From Cervus elaphus (Eukaryota > Chordata > Mammalia > Artiodactyla > Cervidae), in the NCBI RefSeq assembly GCF_910594005.1, contig NC_057843.1, positions 30,663,001 through 30,727,000 of the forward strand: a stretch of 64,000 nucleotides of DNA, written 5' to 3'. The number at the start of each line of letters is the position of its first letter. Position 1 is the first letter of the stretch. The notes under the pieces are model-generated. The model ran no database searches. It was not told the DNA's origin and saw only the letters and a list, made by a program, of their open reading frames with translations. Of this stretch, positions 22,042-34,942 are shown piece by piece. The translations under genes were made by a program, and so were the position numbers.

Positions 22042-22310
22042 CATTGTTGTTGTTCAAAGTCATGTCTGACTCTGCCACCCCAAGGACTGCAGCACACCAG
22101 GCTTCCCTGTCCTCCACTATCTCCCAAAGTTTGGTCAAGTTCATGTCCATTAAGTCAGTGATGCTATCTAACCATCTCATCCTCTGCCAACGTCTTCTTC
22201 TTTTGCCTTCAATCTTTCCCAGCATAAGCATCTTTTCCAATGAGTCAGCTCCTTACATCAGGTGGCCAAAGTATTGAAGCTTCAGCTTTAGGATCAGTCA
22301 TTCCAATGAT
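22042..22310 (-). mobile_element. BovB 3'-end fragment (reverse)
   Basis: TTGTTGTTCAAAGTCATGTC, ACTGCAGCACACCAGGCTTC, ACCATCTCATCCTCTGCCAA and CATCAGGTGGCCAAAGTATT, about 270 bases of the LINE 3' end. The reverse 91-codon frame over it encodes the usual BovB RMRWLDSITDLMDMNL-type tail. Confidence 0.9.
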
Positions 22311-23138
22311 TGTATATTATATCCTTAATAGTGATAGGTAAGAAATATACAGTCCTGCAACAGAATGACTCCAAAGAATAAACAGCATTTTGAAAAGGCT
22401 GCATGCAGAGTGTGCTATGATTAGAGAGGCAGGGATCCATTGCAGGAGGCATTCATTTCCAGGTATGGTGAGCTCTGGTAAGAGATGGACTTTGATCAGC
22501 ATAGGGGCTGTGAAGCAAGTTACAGTCACACCAACCAGACCCCACACCAACCAGACCCGAAGCACACATAAGAAGACTATAGGGTGCAGCAGAAAGAATC
22601 CAGACAAGACTAGAATTACTGTCTCAGCAGAAAAGTGTTGAGGGCTGCCATCAGTTACTAGATGAGGTGAACTGGAGTCTGGTACATTCTGTACTGAATG
22701 GATTCTCTTTCATGCAAGCATGCAGGTATAAGTGGCCACACATGGACCTCTCTTTAGTGAGAGGATTTACTCACTCTAGACAAATTCTTGTGTTGCCTTC
22801 ATGAATTCCCAAGTTAAAAAGCCTCTATGCATATTATATATAGAACCTGACTCAGAGGATGGTTAAAGTGTAGAATTTTGTGCTCAAAGTGAGTATGACT
22901 CCTGAAGCAGCCCACTTGAAATCCTGTGGCTAAAAAGGCTTCTTCCTTTTTCTGAAGGTTTAGTTGTAATTCCACATGATTGGGGACCTTTATAGCCTAC
23001 TTCTCCCACAATTTCAGAACAGGTTTAGGTTCATTGCCCGCTTTACCCAGCCCCATGCAAGCTGACTCAATTACAGAGACAAGAAATAAGCCAAAGGAGA
23101 TGATTTTGTTGAGGTGATTTTAAAGTATTCTAATGATG
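22311..23138. other. Unique sequence, nothing recognised
   Basis: A 96-codon reverse frame at 22317-22607 and an 83-codon forward frame at 22390-22641 overlap each other and show no recognisable motif. Confidence 0.4.
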
Positions 23139-23325
23139 GGTCTTCCCTACTGGCTCAGACAGTAAAGAATCTGCCTGCAATGTAGGATATGTGGGTTTGA
23201 TCCCTGAGTCTGGAAGATCCCCTGAAGAAGGGACCGACTATCCACTCCAGTCTTCTTGCCTGGAGAATGCCATGGTCAGAGGAGTCTGAGGGGCTACAGT
23301 CCATAGGGTCGTAAAGAGTCTGGCA
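23139..23325 (+). mobile_element. Bov-tA SINE (forward), diverged
   Basis: GTCTTCCCTACTGGCTCAGA head, GGTTTGATCCCTGAGTC B-box region, body to GGGTCGTAAAGAGTCTGGCA. The last ~20 body bases are missing. Confidence 0.88.
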
Positions 23326-24230
23326 ACAAAAAATATGAGATAAAATTGCCAAAATTAATGCAATTTTTTGAAATATTAGAGTACGAAAACTGTTTAGATT
23401 TTAAATTATATGTATTTGTCTATTAAAATATTTGCATATAATTTTTCTTTTTGTGTTTTTAAATCTGTGTATCTTGAATTAATGTTCAAATACTGCAACC
23501 TCTGTAATGAAAACGAAAAGCCCTCTTTTTTCCCTACCTTGTCACCACCTGCTCAAATTCTTTAAATTTATTCTGTTATTTATGTTCATATTTCTAAACT
23601 ACACACATTTCTTTATGTATTTTCTTATATTATAGAAGATTAGATTTTAGCAGTCTTATATTACTCATGCCTTTTTCCCTTCCTCTACTTTTTCAATAAA
23701 AATAGACCTTTTTTTGGCTAAATCAGTACTCAATGTCTCCCTAATGTGATTATTTCAGTATGGTTTATTGCTTAGCCAGACATTGTTCTTCATTTATGAA
23801 GATTACATTTCATTTCCTGTAAAACTTGTTTGTTCTAACTGCAGGTATTTTCCTTCCTCTTTTGGCTTGTTTTCTCTCCTCTTCTCACTTTATAATTCAG
23901 TATTCCAGAAGTCTCCAGGAGAATTATAGATCTTTCTGATTATTACTTTAGACGTGGACAAACTAATTCAGCATTTCCTAGGCTCCTTTTTGGTCTGGAG
24001 TTCTCAGTCCTGTCCAAGCGAGGATGCCTGCTCTCTGGCCTGCCTTATAAGACTTTGCTGTCTCCTGCCCACTCCTTTGGCCACTCTCCAATCATTTGAA
24101 TACCTACACTGACAAGATAGTTTCAGTTAACATAGTATTTCTAGGAAGGGCCCTCATGATTTCACATCCCATAATTCCTAGAACTGTGATTTGTGATACC
24201 ATCTCATGATGGTCTCACATTGCAGATTTC
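23326..24230. other. Unique AT-rich sequence
   Basis: Nothing recognised on either strand. Several T-rich stretches. Confidence 0.4.
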
Positions 24231-24245
24231 TTTTTTTTTTTTTTA

Positions 24246-24392
24246 ACCATCTGAGCCACCAGGGAAGCCTCAATTATACTGGAGTGGGTAACCATTCTGT
24301 TCTCCAGGGGACCTTCCCGACCCAGGGATCAAACTCACATCTCCCACATTGCAGGCAGATTCTTTACCGTCTGAGTCACCAGGGAAACACAT
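24246..24392 (-). mobile_element. Bov-tA SINE pieces (reverse)
   Basis: 24246-24270 is a lone reverse tRNA-like head (CCATCTGAGCCACCAGGGAA). 24276-24390 is a second, 3'-truncated reverse copy beginning in the body and ending in its own head (TTTACCGTCTGAGTCACCAG). A T-run (24231-24244) precedes the pair. Confidence 0.82.
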
Positions 24393-24962
24393 CTCGTGAT
24401 TATGTTACCTTAAATGACAGAATTGACCTTTTAGAAGGTGAGATTGTCATGTGAGCCTTTAAAAGCGGAGAACTTTCTCCAGTTGGTATCAGAAGGGAAA
24501 GGCCAGAGAAAATCAGATTTTAAGCACAGGAAGGATTTGATGCACCTTTGTTGGCTTAAAGATGAGGGGTGTCAAGTGATGAGGAAGCTGGGTGTTGTCT
24601 AGGAGCCAAAAGAGGCTCCCAGCTGATCGCCAGCCAGAAAATGGGAGCCTCAGACCCACAGGGGCAAGGAAGTAAATTTTCCCAATAACCCAGGGGAATA
24701 GATTTTTTCCCAGAGCCTCCAAATGAGAGCCATACAGGTCAACTCCTTGATTTAGACCTTCTGAGACCCTGAGCAGAAGACTCAGTTGAGCCCACCTGAC
24801 CCTGACTTATAAAACAGTGAGAAAATAGTTTTTGGTGGTTTGTTCTGTTTCAATAGAAAAATAATATTGTTAATTTTAAGTGTATGGACTTTCACTGGGT
24901 AGGTAACCAGGAAATAATAATAGCCTAGCTATTCAGAATTAGAAAGGAGCGAAGGACTAATA
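24393..24962. other. Unique sequence, nothing recognised
   Basis: A 69-codon reverse frame at 24513-24722 shows no motif. Confidence 0.4.
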
Positions 24963-25172
24963 TGAGCTTCCCTATCGCTCAGATGATAAAAAATCTGCCT
25001 GCCATGCAGAAGACCCAGGTTCGATCCCTAGGTTGGGAAGATCCCCTGGAGAAGGGAATGGCAACCCACTCCAGTATCTTGCTGGAGAATCCCATGGACA
25101 GAGTAGCCTAGTGGGCTACAGTTCATGGAGTTGCAAAGAGTCAGGCACAACTGAGTGACTAACACCACTACT
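24963..25172 (+). mobile_element. Bov-tA SINE (forward)
   Basis: GAGCTTCCCTATCGCTCAGA head, B-box GGTTCGATCCCTAGG, body to GGCACAACTGAGTGACTAAC with a CACCACTACTACTAG tail. Confidence 0.92.
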
Positions 25173-25239
25173 ACTAGAAGCATTAATATATACAATACCA
25201 GGCATGTGTCTCAGAAACTTTTTGTTGATCCAGAGAGGC

Positions 25240-25545
25240 CAGAATTAAAAGAGGTCATATTCTATGATCCCACTTATAAAAGTCCAAGAACAGGCCAAAA
25301 TAATTTATGGTGATAGAAATCAGAAAATAGCTGCTCGTGAAGGCCAAATGGGAGAGTCAGGGTTAGCTGAAAAGGGTCGTGAGTGATCTTTCTGGGGTGA
25401 TGGACATATTTGATGTCATTTGCTGGTGGTTTCAGGGGTGTATGCAATTGTCACAACTCATAAAACTGAATACTTAAGATTTGTGTGCATCTTTCTGTAT
25501 CTATATTATACTTTAATACAAATAAAGTGAAAATTAAATAAATTC
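25240..25545 (+). repeat. Old L1 3'UTR remnant
   Basis: ATGATCCCACTTATAAAAGT, GGCCAAAATAATTTATGGTG, TTTCTGGGGTGATGGACATA, GGGTGTATGCAATTGTCACA and ACTCATAAAACTGAATACTT appear in the order typical of older mammalian L1 3' ends. It ends in an ATACTTTAATACAAATAAAG tail. Confidence 0.8.
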
Positions 25546-27323
25546 CAGTGTAATCTTCCAAAGTTGAGTGATCACTGGCACCTCTGAACAGCTCTGAATT
25601 ACCAACATGTAAAAAATTCTTCAGTCAGTGAAACCAGAGCTGCTTCATGGCATTTCATCTACTGTTTTGATCTTCTTAAATTTTGTCCAGCCACTCATTT
25701 TGTACTATGTTTATTTTTGCTCGCTTCCTAACCCCAAAAATGTTATGAGCTCTTTGATGGCAAGGATATCACAGTTCCTAGCAAAATATATCATCCAGGA
25801 AACACATTTGATAAATCATTGGTGATTTGATTAATTTATACAGGGAAAATGAGGAAAAATACATGATAGCAAAAGGAAAGAATAACAAATAATAAATTCC
25901 CTAGGTCTAACTGGATTTTTGATAACAGTTTTAACCTTATCTGCTCTTCAAATCCCCTTTTTATTTTTAGTTGGTAGAGCTCCCATATTTAAATACCATG
26001 TTCATAACATGGTTATGATTACATGTTTAATCATCAGGTAAACTCCTGAATCTCATCTCTTAATGCAGTTAGACTCTATTTCTTATCTTCACAAAATGGC
26101 TCCCTTTGGGGAAAATCGGTGTGATCTTTTCTTCCTTCCCCAAGCAACAACCCTTCTTTTATATGTACTCTCTTCTGCTACAGTTGCTCTGAAATAATGT
26201 TTGTGATTTTAGTTCCTTTTTGAAGCACTGTCTTTCCTTAAGTAGATAGTAAACCTGTAATATTATTGACTTTTGTTAATAGCAGTGTGCTATCAATGTT
26301 TAAATATATATACCATTTTGTTTAGTATAGACTTCTAACAAAAATATTTTTAATGGGTTTAATTATAGGAGGAGTTCATGAAATGTATTTATAATTATAC
26401 TATATTAAAAGTACAAGGTAGTAAAAACAGGGTTTAGCCATAGAGCAGTCAGTATAAAAGCCTAGAATTATAAGAAAATATCGGGAATGACTTGTTAAAC
26501 ATTGATACTCTGCTCCCTTTTCCAGGCCACCAATCTATTCATTCTATTTTTAATTAAAACTCACTGCCTGCTGTAATCTTAAACTAATCCTTAAAAATTG
26601 GAGACAAGCAAAAACAGAAAGTAAAGTGGTTCTTGTTGACAGATGATAGAGAAGAGTATCTGGACTTTTCAGTTTATCGCCTGATAATTTCAGAAGTCTG
26701 AATTATCCTTAGATGGCTCTCCGATATTTTGTTTCATCCTCGAATAAGGTGCTGTGACTTCCATAGTGGAGCCTGTAATTTAGCTTTGGCTTTAGAACTT
26801 TCCCTCTCTCAGATGTAATGGAGTATCCAGTTGAAGGATGGATAACAGAAATATTGATCATGCCAATGACTTACGAACTAAGCTGGTTGATGCTTTGAGA
26901 CTTCAGAAGACCCAGATTCCGCACACCTGCAAGATCATTGTTCTTATAAATGAACCACAGTTGTGCTGTTGCAGTATCTTCTTTCCTGGATCAGAGTCTA
27001 GATAACAGTGCTCTGCATATGCGATCTATAGTTTGCTTATCTTTCATCCTCATCAGTTACCTAGAGGTATCTGTGCTCATGCCCTATAGTCCAGAGATTA
27101 GATATAATGTAAAATTACTATTTAGAAAATCATAGCTTATGTGACACGTTTCCTAAACATGATGACCTATGGTTTTCCCATAGAATGAGTTTGAGAATGA
27201 AATAAAACATATGTACATGTTTGTGTAATGTTTATCAACGTTCAATTTACTCACCCAGTATTCATTCATTCTGACGGATTTTAACAGTCTGTGTACATGA
27301 GATTGCCAGAAAAGCCGAATTCC
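25546..27323. other. Unique AT-rich sequence, possible faint L2 tail
   Basis: 25750-25830 (CTTTGATGGCAAGGATATCA onward) faintly resembles an L2 tail. The remaining ~1.5 kb shows no repeat and no open frame above 65 codons. Confidence 0.4.
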
Positions 27324-27432
27324 GGCAACCCACTCCAGTATTCTTGCCTGGAGAATCCCATGGATGGAGGGGCCTGGTGGGCTACAGTCCACGGGGTCGC
27401 AAAGAGTCGGATACAACTGAGCGACTTCACTA
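27324..27432 (+). mobile_element. Bov-A SINE body (forward)
   Basis: GGCAACCCACTCCAGTATTC to ACAACTGAGCGACTTCACT, 5'-truncated without the tRNA head. Little diverged. Confidence 0.88.
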
Positions 27433-27800
27433 TCACTATCAGTATAAGATTTCAGAAAACCTGGATTTGAAATGCCTGCTAGGTCTATGGCACAAACATC
27501 TACAAATTTTCAAGGGGAAAAAAAAAAGTGCTGAAATTTACAAATGTATTTAATTTTAGAGTTTAAAAAAAGTGATTAGTTTCTTATTGTATTGAGACTG
27601 GTGTGTGGAAAGCAAGCAATTCTGCTGGAATTAGAATTTCAAAGGCAAAAAAAGCTGTGATATCAATTCCACCTGCCATTGACTAACAGACTACCTAGTA
27701 CTATAGCCATGGTCATATGAGGGTTTGAGCCCCCGGAATGTGGTTAGTGTGCCTGATAAACTGGATATTTAAACTTTACATTAATTACTTAAGTTTATTA
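27433..27800. other. Unique AT-rich sequence, nothing recognised
   Basis: Short A-runs at 27519-27528 and near 27565. No gene. Confidence 0.4.
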
Positions 27801-27916
27801 TTTTTTGGCCATGCCACATGGCATGCAGGATCTTTGTTCCCTGACCAGGGATCAAACCTGTGGCCCCAGCAGTGGAAGCATGAAATCTTATCCATTGAAC
27901 CACTAGGGAATCCCCA
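27801..27916 (-). mobile_element. CHR-type tRNA-derived SINE (reverse)
   Basis: TTTTTTGGCCATGCCACATG, CCTGACCAGGGATCAAACCT and TCTTATCCATTGAACCACTA with a final GGGAATCCCC match the reverse complement of the cetartiodactyl CHR SINE family. This family is distinct from the BovB-dependent SINEs elsewhere in the window. Confidence 0.85.
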
Positions 27917-27939
27917 ATGACTTAAATTTAAATAGACAC

Positions 27940-28425
27940 ATGACTAGTGACAAAGACTCTCTCCTTGGCTAAATGTCAGTCAGGTTCCTGTAAACCCTCT
28001 TCTTAACTAGGCTTTGACCTTGGCATTTGTCCTTGTCAGGCCTACGTTGCTCAGTTTTAGGGAGGATCGTAAGTCAGTTTAAGAGAATCTCCTATGCTTG
28101 ATATCTAATCACCCTCAATACCTGCTCAAATTCCTCATCTTGCACCCTTGATATGTGATCATCCTGGCCTGACTTCAGAAAAAGTCCTGTTATGTCTGTT
28201 TAACCAAAATCCACCATACCCTGATGTTTCCTCTTAGTAATTTTCCATCCACTGACCTCAGTCCTGCTCTTACTATAAATCTCCAGTTTTCTTTGCTATA
28301 TTCAAAATCGAGCCTAGTTCTATACTGAGGTTTCTTTCCTCCTATTGCAATAGTTCCTGATTAAAATCTGTTTTTATAGCTTTAATTGCTGACTGGCTCT
28401 GGTCTGGTGTGTTACAGCTATAACC
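27940..28425 (+). repeat. Possible solo LTR of an old endogenous retrovirus
   Basis: Promoter-like layout: a TATA-like CTATAAAT at about 28273, an ATTAAA polyadenylation-type signal near 28361, and then a TGTGTTACA end about 50 bases later. The C-rich, moderately conserved sequence between is unlike the neighbouring AT-rich DNA. I see no gag, pol or env remnant next to it and cannot fix the borders or a target duplication. Family not identified. Confidence 0.35.
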
Positions 28426-28691
28426 CCTGTGACTAAATGCTCAAGGAACTCCTCTTACTCTCGTTTTCCTTTAATAAGATGAAACTTTTTTAATCATGGA
28501 AAAATGTTTTATTAATATCTATGCATGATTTTGTCTTCTTTCAATCTGTGTCACACAAACTTAAGGTGCAAAAAATTATTTGGAGATTTGGGGTTTTATC
28601 CAGAGTAAATCAGAGAAGTGTTTGCCCCCCCAAAATTTTATTTTAAGAAAGCATTTAGGTGATTCTGATGCAGGTGGTCTTTAGACCAACT

Positions 28692-28885
28692 TTGGGCTTC
28701 CCTTGTGGCTCAGCTGTTAAAGGATCTGCCTGCAATGCAGGAGACCTGGGTTCAGTCCCTGGGTTGGGAAGATCCCCTGGAGAAGGGAAAGGCTACCCAC
28801 TCCAGTATTCTGGCCTAGAGAATTCCATGGACTACATAGTCCATGGGGTCGCAGAGTCGGACACATTGGGTGACTTTCACTTTGT
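28692..28885 (+). mobile_element. Bov-tA SINE (forward)
   Basis: GGGCTTCCCTTGTGGCTCAG head, GGTTCAGTCCCTGGGTTGGG, body to GTCGGACACATTGGGTGACT. A short internal deletion removes the GAGGAGCCTGGTGGGCT part of the body. Confidence 0.92.
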
Positions 28886-29347
28886 TTCCTTGAGAAGCAC
28901 TGTCATAAGTGTTCTAAACTCCTAGGGTAAAGATTTTATGCCAGAAGTTATGAATAAGAATAAGAGGTTATGGAATAGTTTAAAATAAAACTGTTGTATT
29001 AAACAATTTCATAAGACTTTACAATTTTTTAAAAAAGAAGGTCAAAACCTTTTGTGCTAGAGCTAGCAGTGCTGGTCTAGGTTCTGTTCTCCCAGGCAGT
29101 GTTCACTCTTCTTCAGAATTCTTCTGTGGAAAAGGACAAAAGGCACTGGGATTCTTAAGTTGGAAAAAGGAGAGGAAGCCATGTGAATGGGTGTTTTGAT
29201 TCTCATTATTCCCTCTCATTATTCATTTAATAATTAAACCACTATTTTTGACCACTGACCATCTTCTAGGCATAATGTCAAGTACTGGAAAAACAAATAT
29301 CACTTTCATAGTGTTTATTGTTTAATATATGAAAGAGACAGAGGGAT
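28886..29347. other. Unique sequence, nothing recognised
   Basis: AT-rich. 29222-29310 is faintly L2-like but not callable. Confidence 0.35.
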
Positions 29348-29470
29348 ATTGAGCACTTACTATTTGTCAGGCACTCTATTAAATTATTTCCAGATATTGT
29401 ATTATTTTAATCCTTTCCCAGGACAACTATATGGAGGTAGATGCTGTTGTTACTCAAATAGAAGTATTTT
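29348..29470 (+). repeat. MIR SINE remnant
   Basis: TTGAGCACTTACTATTTGTC, AGGCACTCTATTAAATTATT, ATTTTAATCCTTTCCCAGGA and ACTATATGGAGGTAGATGC follow the MIR 3' half in order. Confidence 0.78.
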
Positions 29471-29989
29471 AGAAGAAATCAAAGCATTCTATATAGGAAT
29501 CTTTAGGCTAGAGTGGGTATTGAAAAAGAAAAATCATGAAGGGTAATGAAAAGAAAAGCAAGTAGAACAAATCCTGGTTGGAAGCCTGTAGGTCAGGCTT
29601 ATTTATTTATTTGTTGAAGGATAATTGCTTTACAAAATTTTGTTGTTTTCTGTCAAACCTCAACAAGAATCAGCCATAGGTATACATATATCCCCTCCCT
29701 TTTGAACCTCCTTCCTATCTCCCTCCCCATCCCACCCCTCTAGGTTGAACAGAGACCCTATTTGAGTTTCCTGAGCCATACAAAAAATTCCCGTTGGCTA
29801 CCTATTTTACATATGGTAATGTAAATTCCCATGTTACTCTTTGCATACATCTCACCCTCTCCTTCCCTCTCCTCATGTCCATAAGTCTATTCTCTATGTC
29901 TGTTTCTCCATTATTGCCCTGTAAATAAATTCTTCAGTATCATTTTTCTAGATTCTGTATACATGCATTAGAATATGATATTTATCTTT

Positions 29990-32900
29990 CTCTTTCTGAC
30001 TTTCTTTTACTGTGTAATAGGTTCTAGGTTAATCCACCTCATTAGAATGGACTCAAAAGTGTTCCTTTTTATGGCTGAGTAATATTCCAGTGTGTATATA
30101 TACCACAACTTCTTTATTCATCTGTTGATGGACATCTAGGTTACTTCCATGTTCTAGCTATTGTAAATAGTTCTGGACTGAACATGGGATACATGTGTCT
30201 CTTTCAATTTTGGTTTCCTCAGGGTATATGCCTAGGAGTGGGATTGCTGGGTCATATGGTGGTTTTATTCCTAGTTTTTTAAGGAATATTCATACCATCT
30301 TCCATAGTGGCTGTATCAGTTTACATTCCCACCAACAGTGCAAGAGTTTTCCCTTTTCTCCACACCCTCTCCAGCATTTACTGTGTGTAGATTTTTTGAC
30401 GAGGGCCATTCTGACCAGTGTGAGGTGATATCTTATTGTGGTGATTTGCATTTCTCTAATAATAATGAGCAATGTTGAGCATCTTTTCATGTGTTTGTTA
30501 GCCATCTGTATGTCTTTTTGGAGAAATGTCTGTTTAGGTCTGTTTCCCACTTTTGATTGGGTTGTTTGTTTTCCTGGTATTGAGTTGTATGAGCTGCTTG
30601 TATATTTTGGAAATTTATTCTTGGCCAGTTGTTTCATTTTCTATTATTTTCTCCCATTCCCATTCTTTTCACCTTGCTTATAGTTTCCTTTGCTGTGCAA
30701 AAGCTTTCAAGTTTAATCAGGTCCCACTTGTTTACTTTTTGTTTTATTTCCATTACTCTAGAAGGTGGGTCTTAGAGGATCTTGCTTTGATTTATGTCAC
30801 TGAGTGTTCTGCCTATGTTTTCCTCTAAGAGTTTTATAGTTTCTGGTCTTACATTAAGTCTTTAATCCATTTTGAGTTGATCTTTGTGTATGGTGTTAGA
30901 AAGTGTTCTAATTTCATTCTTTTACTTGTAGCTGTCCAGTTTTACCAGCACCATTTATTGAAGAGGCTGTCTTTGCCCCATTGTATATTCTTGCCTCCTT
31001 TGTCAAAAATAAAGTACCCATAAGTGCATTGGTTTATTTATGGGCATTCTATCTTGCTCCAATGGTCTATATTTCTGTTTTTGTGCCAGTACCATACTGT
31101 CTTGATGACTGTAGCTTTGTAGTATAATCTGAAGTCAGGAAGGTTGATTCCTCCAGCTCCATTCTTCTTTCTCAAGACTGCTTTGGCTATTCGGGGTCTT
31201 TTGTGTTTCCATATGAATTGTGAAATTTTCTGTTCTAGTTCTGTGAAAAATGCCATTGGTAATTTGATAGGGATTGCATTGCATCTGTAGATTGTGTTTG
31301 GTAGTACAGTCATTTTCACAATATTGATTCTTCCTACCCAGGAACATGGAATATCTCTCCACCTGTTTATGTTGTCTTTGATTTCTTTTGTCAGTGTCTT
31401 ATAAGTTTCTGTGTACAGTTCTTTTGTCTCCTTAGGTAAATGTGTTCCTGGATATTTAATTCTTTTTGTGGCAGTGGTGAATGGGATTGATTCCTTAATT
31501 TCTCTTTCTGGTTTTTCATTGTTAGTATATAGAAATGCAAGTGATTCTTGAGTATTGATTTTGTATCCTGCAACTTTGCTAAATTCACTGATTAGCTCTA
31601 GTAATTTTCTGATACTTTCTGTATGGTTTTCTATGTATAGTATCATGTCATCTGCAAACAGTGGGAGCTTTACCTCTTCTTTTCTGATCTGGATTCCTTT
31701 TATTTCTCTTTCTTCTCTGATTGCTATAGCTAGGACTTCAAGAACTATATTGGATAATAGTGGTGAAAGTGGACACCCTTGTCTTGTTCCTTATCTTAGG
31801 GGGAATGATTTCAGTTTTTCACCATTGAGAATAATGTTTGCTGTAGGCTTAACATATATGGCCTTTACTATGTTGAGGTAGGTACCTTCTATATCCATTT
31901 TTGGAGAGTTTTAATCATAAATGGGTGCTGAATTTTGTCAAAGGCTTTTTCTACATCTACTTGATAATCATATGGCTTTTATCTTTCAATTTGTTAATAT
32001 GATATATCACATTGGTTGATTTGCATATATTAAAGAATCCTTGAATCCCTGGAATAAATCCAACTTGATCATGGTACTTTTTGATGTTTTGCAGAATTCT
32101 GTATGCTACAATTTTGTTGAGGATTTTTGCATCTATGTTTATAAGTAATATTGGCCTGTAGTTTTCTTTTTTTGTGTTGTCTTTGGCTGGTTTTGGTATC
32201 AGGGTGATGGTGGCCTCATAGAATGAGTTTTGAAGTGTTCCTTCCTTTACAATTTTTTGAAAGAATTTTAGAAGTATAAGCATTAGCTCTTCTGTAAATG
32301 TTTGATGGAATTCTCCTGCGAAGCCATATGGTCCTGGGCTTTTGTTTTTTGTGAGATTTTTGATCACAGCTTCAATTTCAGTGCTTGTAATTGGGTTGTT
32401 CATAATTTCTATTTCTTCCTGGTTCAGCCTTGGAAAATTGAACTTTTCTAAGACTCTGTCCATTTCTTCCAGGTTATCTATTTTGTTGCCATATAGGTGT
32501 TCCTAGTAGTCTCTTATAATCCTTTGCATTTATGCATTGTCTGTTGTAACCACTCCTTTTTAATTTCTAATTTTGTTGATTTGATTCTTCTCTCTTTTTT
32601 TCTTGATGAGTCTGGCTAAAGATTTGTCAGTTTTATATTCTCAAACAACTAGATTTTAGTTTTACTTATCTTTACTATTGTTTCTTTCATTTCTTTTTCA
32701 TTTACTTCTGCTCTGAATGTAATGATTTCTTTCCTTCTACTCATTTTGGGTTCTTTGTTCTTATTTTTCCAGTTGTTTTAGGCATGAAGTTAGGTGGTCT
32801 ATTCGATGTTTTTCTTGTTTCTTGGGGAGGGTTGTATTGCTATAAACTTCCCTCTTAGAACTGCTTTTGCTGCATTCCATAGATTATGAGTTGTCATGTT

Positions 32901-33731
32901 TTCATTGTCATTTGTTTCTAGAAATTTTTTTCATTTTCCTTTTGATTTCTTCAGTAACATGTTGGTCATTTAGAAACATGTTTAATCTCCATGTGTTTGT
33001 GTTTCTTAGTTTTTTCCTTGTGATTGATATCTAGTCTCATAGCGTTATGGTCAAAGAAGATGCTTGATACAATTTCAATTTTCTTGAATTTACTGAGGTT
33101 TGATTTGTGACCCAGGATGTGGTCTATCCTAGAGAATGTTCCATGTGCACTTGAAAAAAAAATGTATTCTTCTGCATTTGGATGGAAAGTCCTGAAAGTA
33201 TCAGTGAGATCCATCTCATCTAATGTATCATTTAAGAGTTGTGTTTCCTTATTAATTTTCTGTTTTGATGATTTGTCCATTGGTGTGAGTGGGGTGTTAA
33301 AATCTCCTACTATATTGTATTACTGTCAACTTCTTCTTTTATGTCTGTTAGTGTTTGTCTTATGTATTGAGGTACTCCTATGTTGGGTGCATAAATATTC
33401 ACAATTGTTATGTCTTCCTCTTGGATTGATCCCTTGATCATTATGTAGTGTCCTTCCTTATCTCTTGTAATATTTTTTATTTTAAGGTCTGTTTTGTCTG
33501 ATATGAAGATTGCTACTCCAGCTTTCTTTTGCTTCCCATTTGCACGGAATATATTTTTTCTTCCTCTCACTTTCAGTCTATATGTGTCTTTAGGTCTGAA
33601 GTGGATTTCTTTCAGACATCATATATATGGGTCTTGTTTTTGTATCCATTCAACCGTCTGTGTTTTCTGGTTGGAGCATTTAATCTATTTACATTTAAAG
33701 TAGTTATTGATATATATGTTTCTATTGCCAT
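29990..33731 (-). pseudogene. L1 ORF2 remnant (endonuclease and reverse transcriptase)
   Basis: Likely start at 33731 (MAIETYISITTLNVN). Endonuclease pieces lie at 33570-33310 and 33280-32966. In the latter the RIDHILGHK segment is kept but the catalytic SDH context reads FDHN. Reverse transcriptase fingers lie at 32463-31957 (KSPGPYGFAGEF, TLIPKPAKDNTKKENYRPI). The catalytic FADD motif is encoded at 31658-31647, and the following RT/thumb part is at 31646-31038 (YKINTQESLAFLYTNN to GGINLPDFRLYYKA). The cysteine-rich C-terminal part is at about 30637-30290 (CWRGCGEKGKLLHCWWECKL). Several frameshifts and stops make it non-coding. Confidence 0.9.
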
Positions 33732-33769
33732 TTTCTTAATTGTTTGGGGTTGATTTTGTAGATCTTTTT

Positions 33770-34942
33770 TCTTCTCTTATATTTCTTTACTTTATAAGTC
33801 CAATTAACTTTTGTTGTAAAACTGGTTTGGTGGTACTGAATTCTCTTAACTTATGCTTGTCTAAAAAGCTTTAATTTCTCCATCAATTTTGAATAAGATC
33901 CTTGCCAGGTACAGTAATCTTGGTTGTAGATTTTTCCCTTTCAGTACTTTAAATATTTCCTGCAATTCCCTTCTGGCATGCAGAGTTTCTACTGAAAGAT
34001 CGGCCATTAAGCATATGAGGTTTCCCTTTTATGGTACTTGTTGCTTTTCCTTTGCTGCTTTTAATATTCTTTCTTTGTGTTTAGTCTCTGTTAGTTTGAT
34101 TAGTATGTGTCTTGGCATGTTTCTCCTGGGGTTTATCCTGTATGAGACTCTTTGTGCCTCTTGAACTAGATTGACTATTTTCTTTTCCATGTTGGGGAAC
34201 TTTTCAACTATAATCTCTTTAAAAATTTTCTCATACCCTTTCTTTTTCTCTTCTTCTTCTTGGACCACTATAATTGGAATATTGGTACATTTGATATTGT
34301 CCCAGAAGTCTCTGAGACTATTCTCAGTTCTTTTCATTCATTTTACTTTATTCTGCTCTTCAGAAGTTATTTCCACCATTTTACCTTCCAGCTCACTGAT
34401 TCATTCATCTGCTTCAGATATTCTACTAGTGATTCCTTCCAGAGTATTTTTAATTTCAATAATTGTGTTGTTTGTATGTTTATTCTTTAATTCTCCTAGG
34501 TCTTTGTTAACTGATTCCTGCATTTTCTCCCGTCTGTTTTCAAGGGTTTTGATGATCTTTACTCTCATTATTCTGAATTCTTTCTCAGGTAGTTTGCTTG
34601 TTTCCTCTTCACTTATTTGGACTTCTGTGTTTTTAGTTTGTTCCTTCATTTGTGCAGTATTTCTCTGCCTTTTCATTATTTTTTTTTGAACTTATTGTTT
34701 TTGAGGTCTCCTTTTCCCAGGCTTCTAGGTTGAATTCTTTCTTCCTTTTGGTTTCTGCCCTCTAAGGTTGGTCCAGTGGTTTGTGTAAGCTTCTTATAGG
34801 GTGAGATTTGTGCTGAGTTTTTGCTTATTTGTTTGTTTGTTTTTCCTCTGATGGGCAAGGCTGAGTGAGGTGGTAATCCTGTCTGCTGATGATTGGGTTT
34901 GTATTTTTGTTTTATTTGTTGTTTAGATGAGTTGTCCTTCAC
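33770..34942 (-). pseudogene. L1 ORF1 remnant
   Basis: Three main pieces: 34942-34676 (basic, glutamine-rich N-terminus, MKDNSSKQQIKQKYKPNH), 34676-34401 (coiled-coil-like, EFRIMRVKIIKTLENRREK) and 34337-34029 (RNA-binding part, with PRHILIKLTETKHKERILKA). In intact elements ORF1p is a trimeric RNA chaperone that packages the L1 RNA. Frameshifts separate the pieces, and the C-terminal end (near 33870-33770, VPPNQFYNKS) contains stops. Confidence 0.85.
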
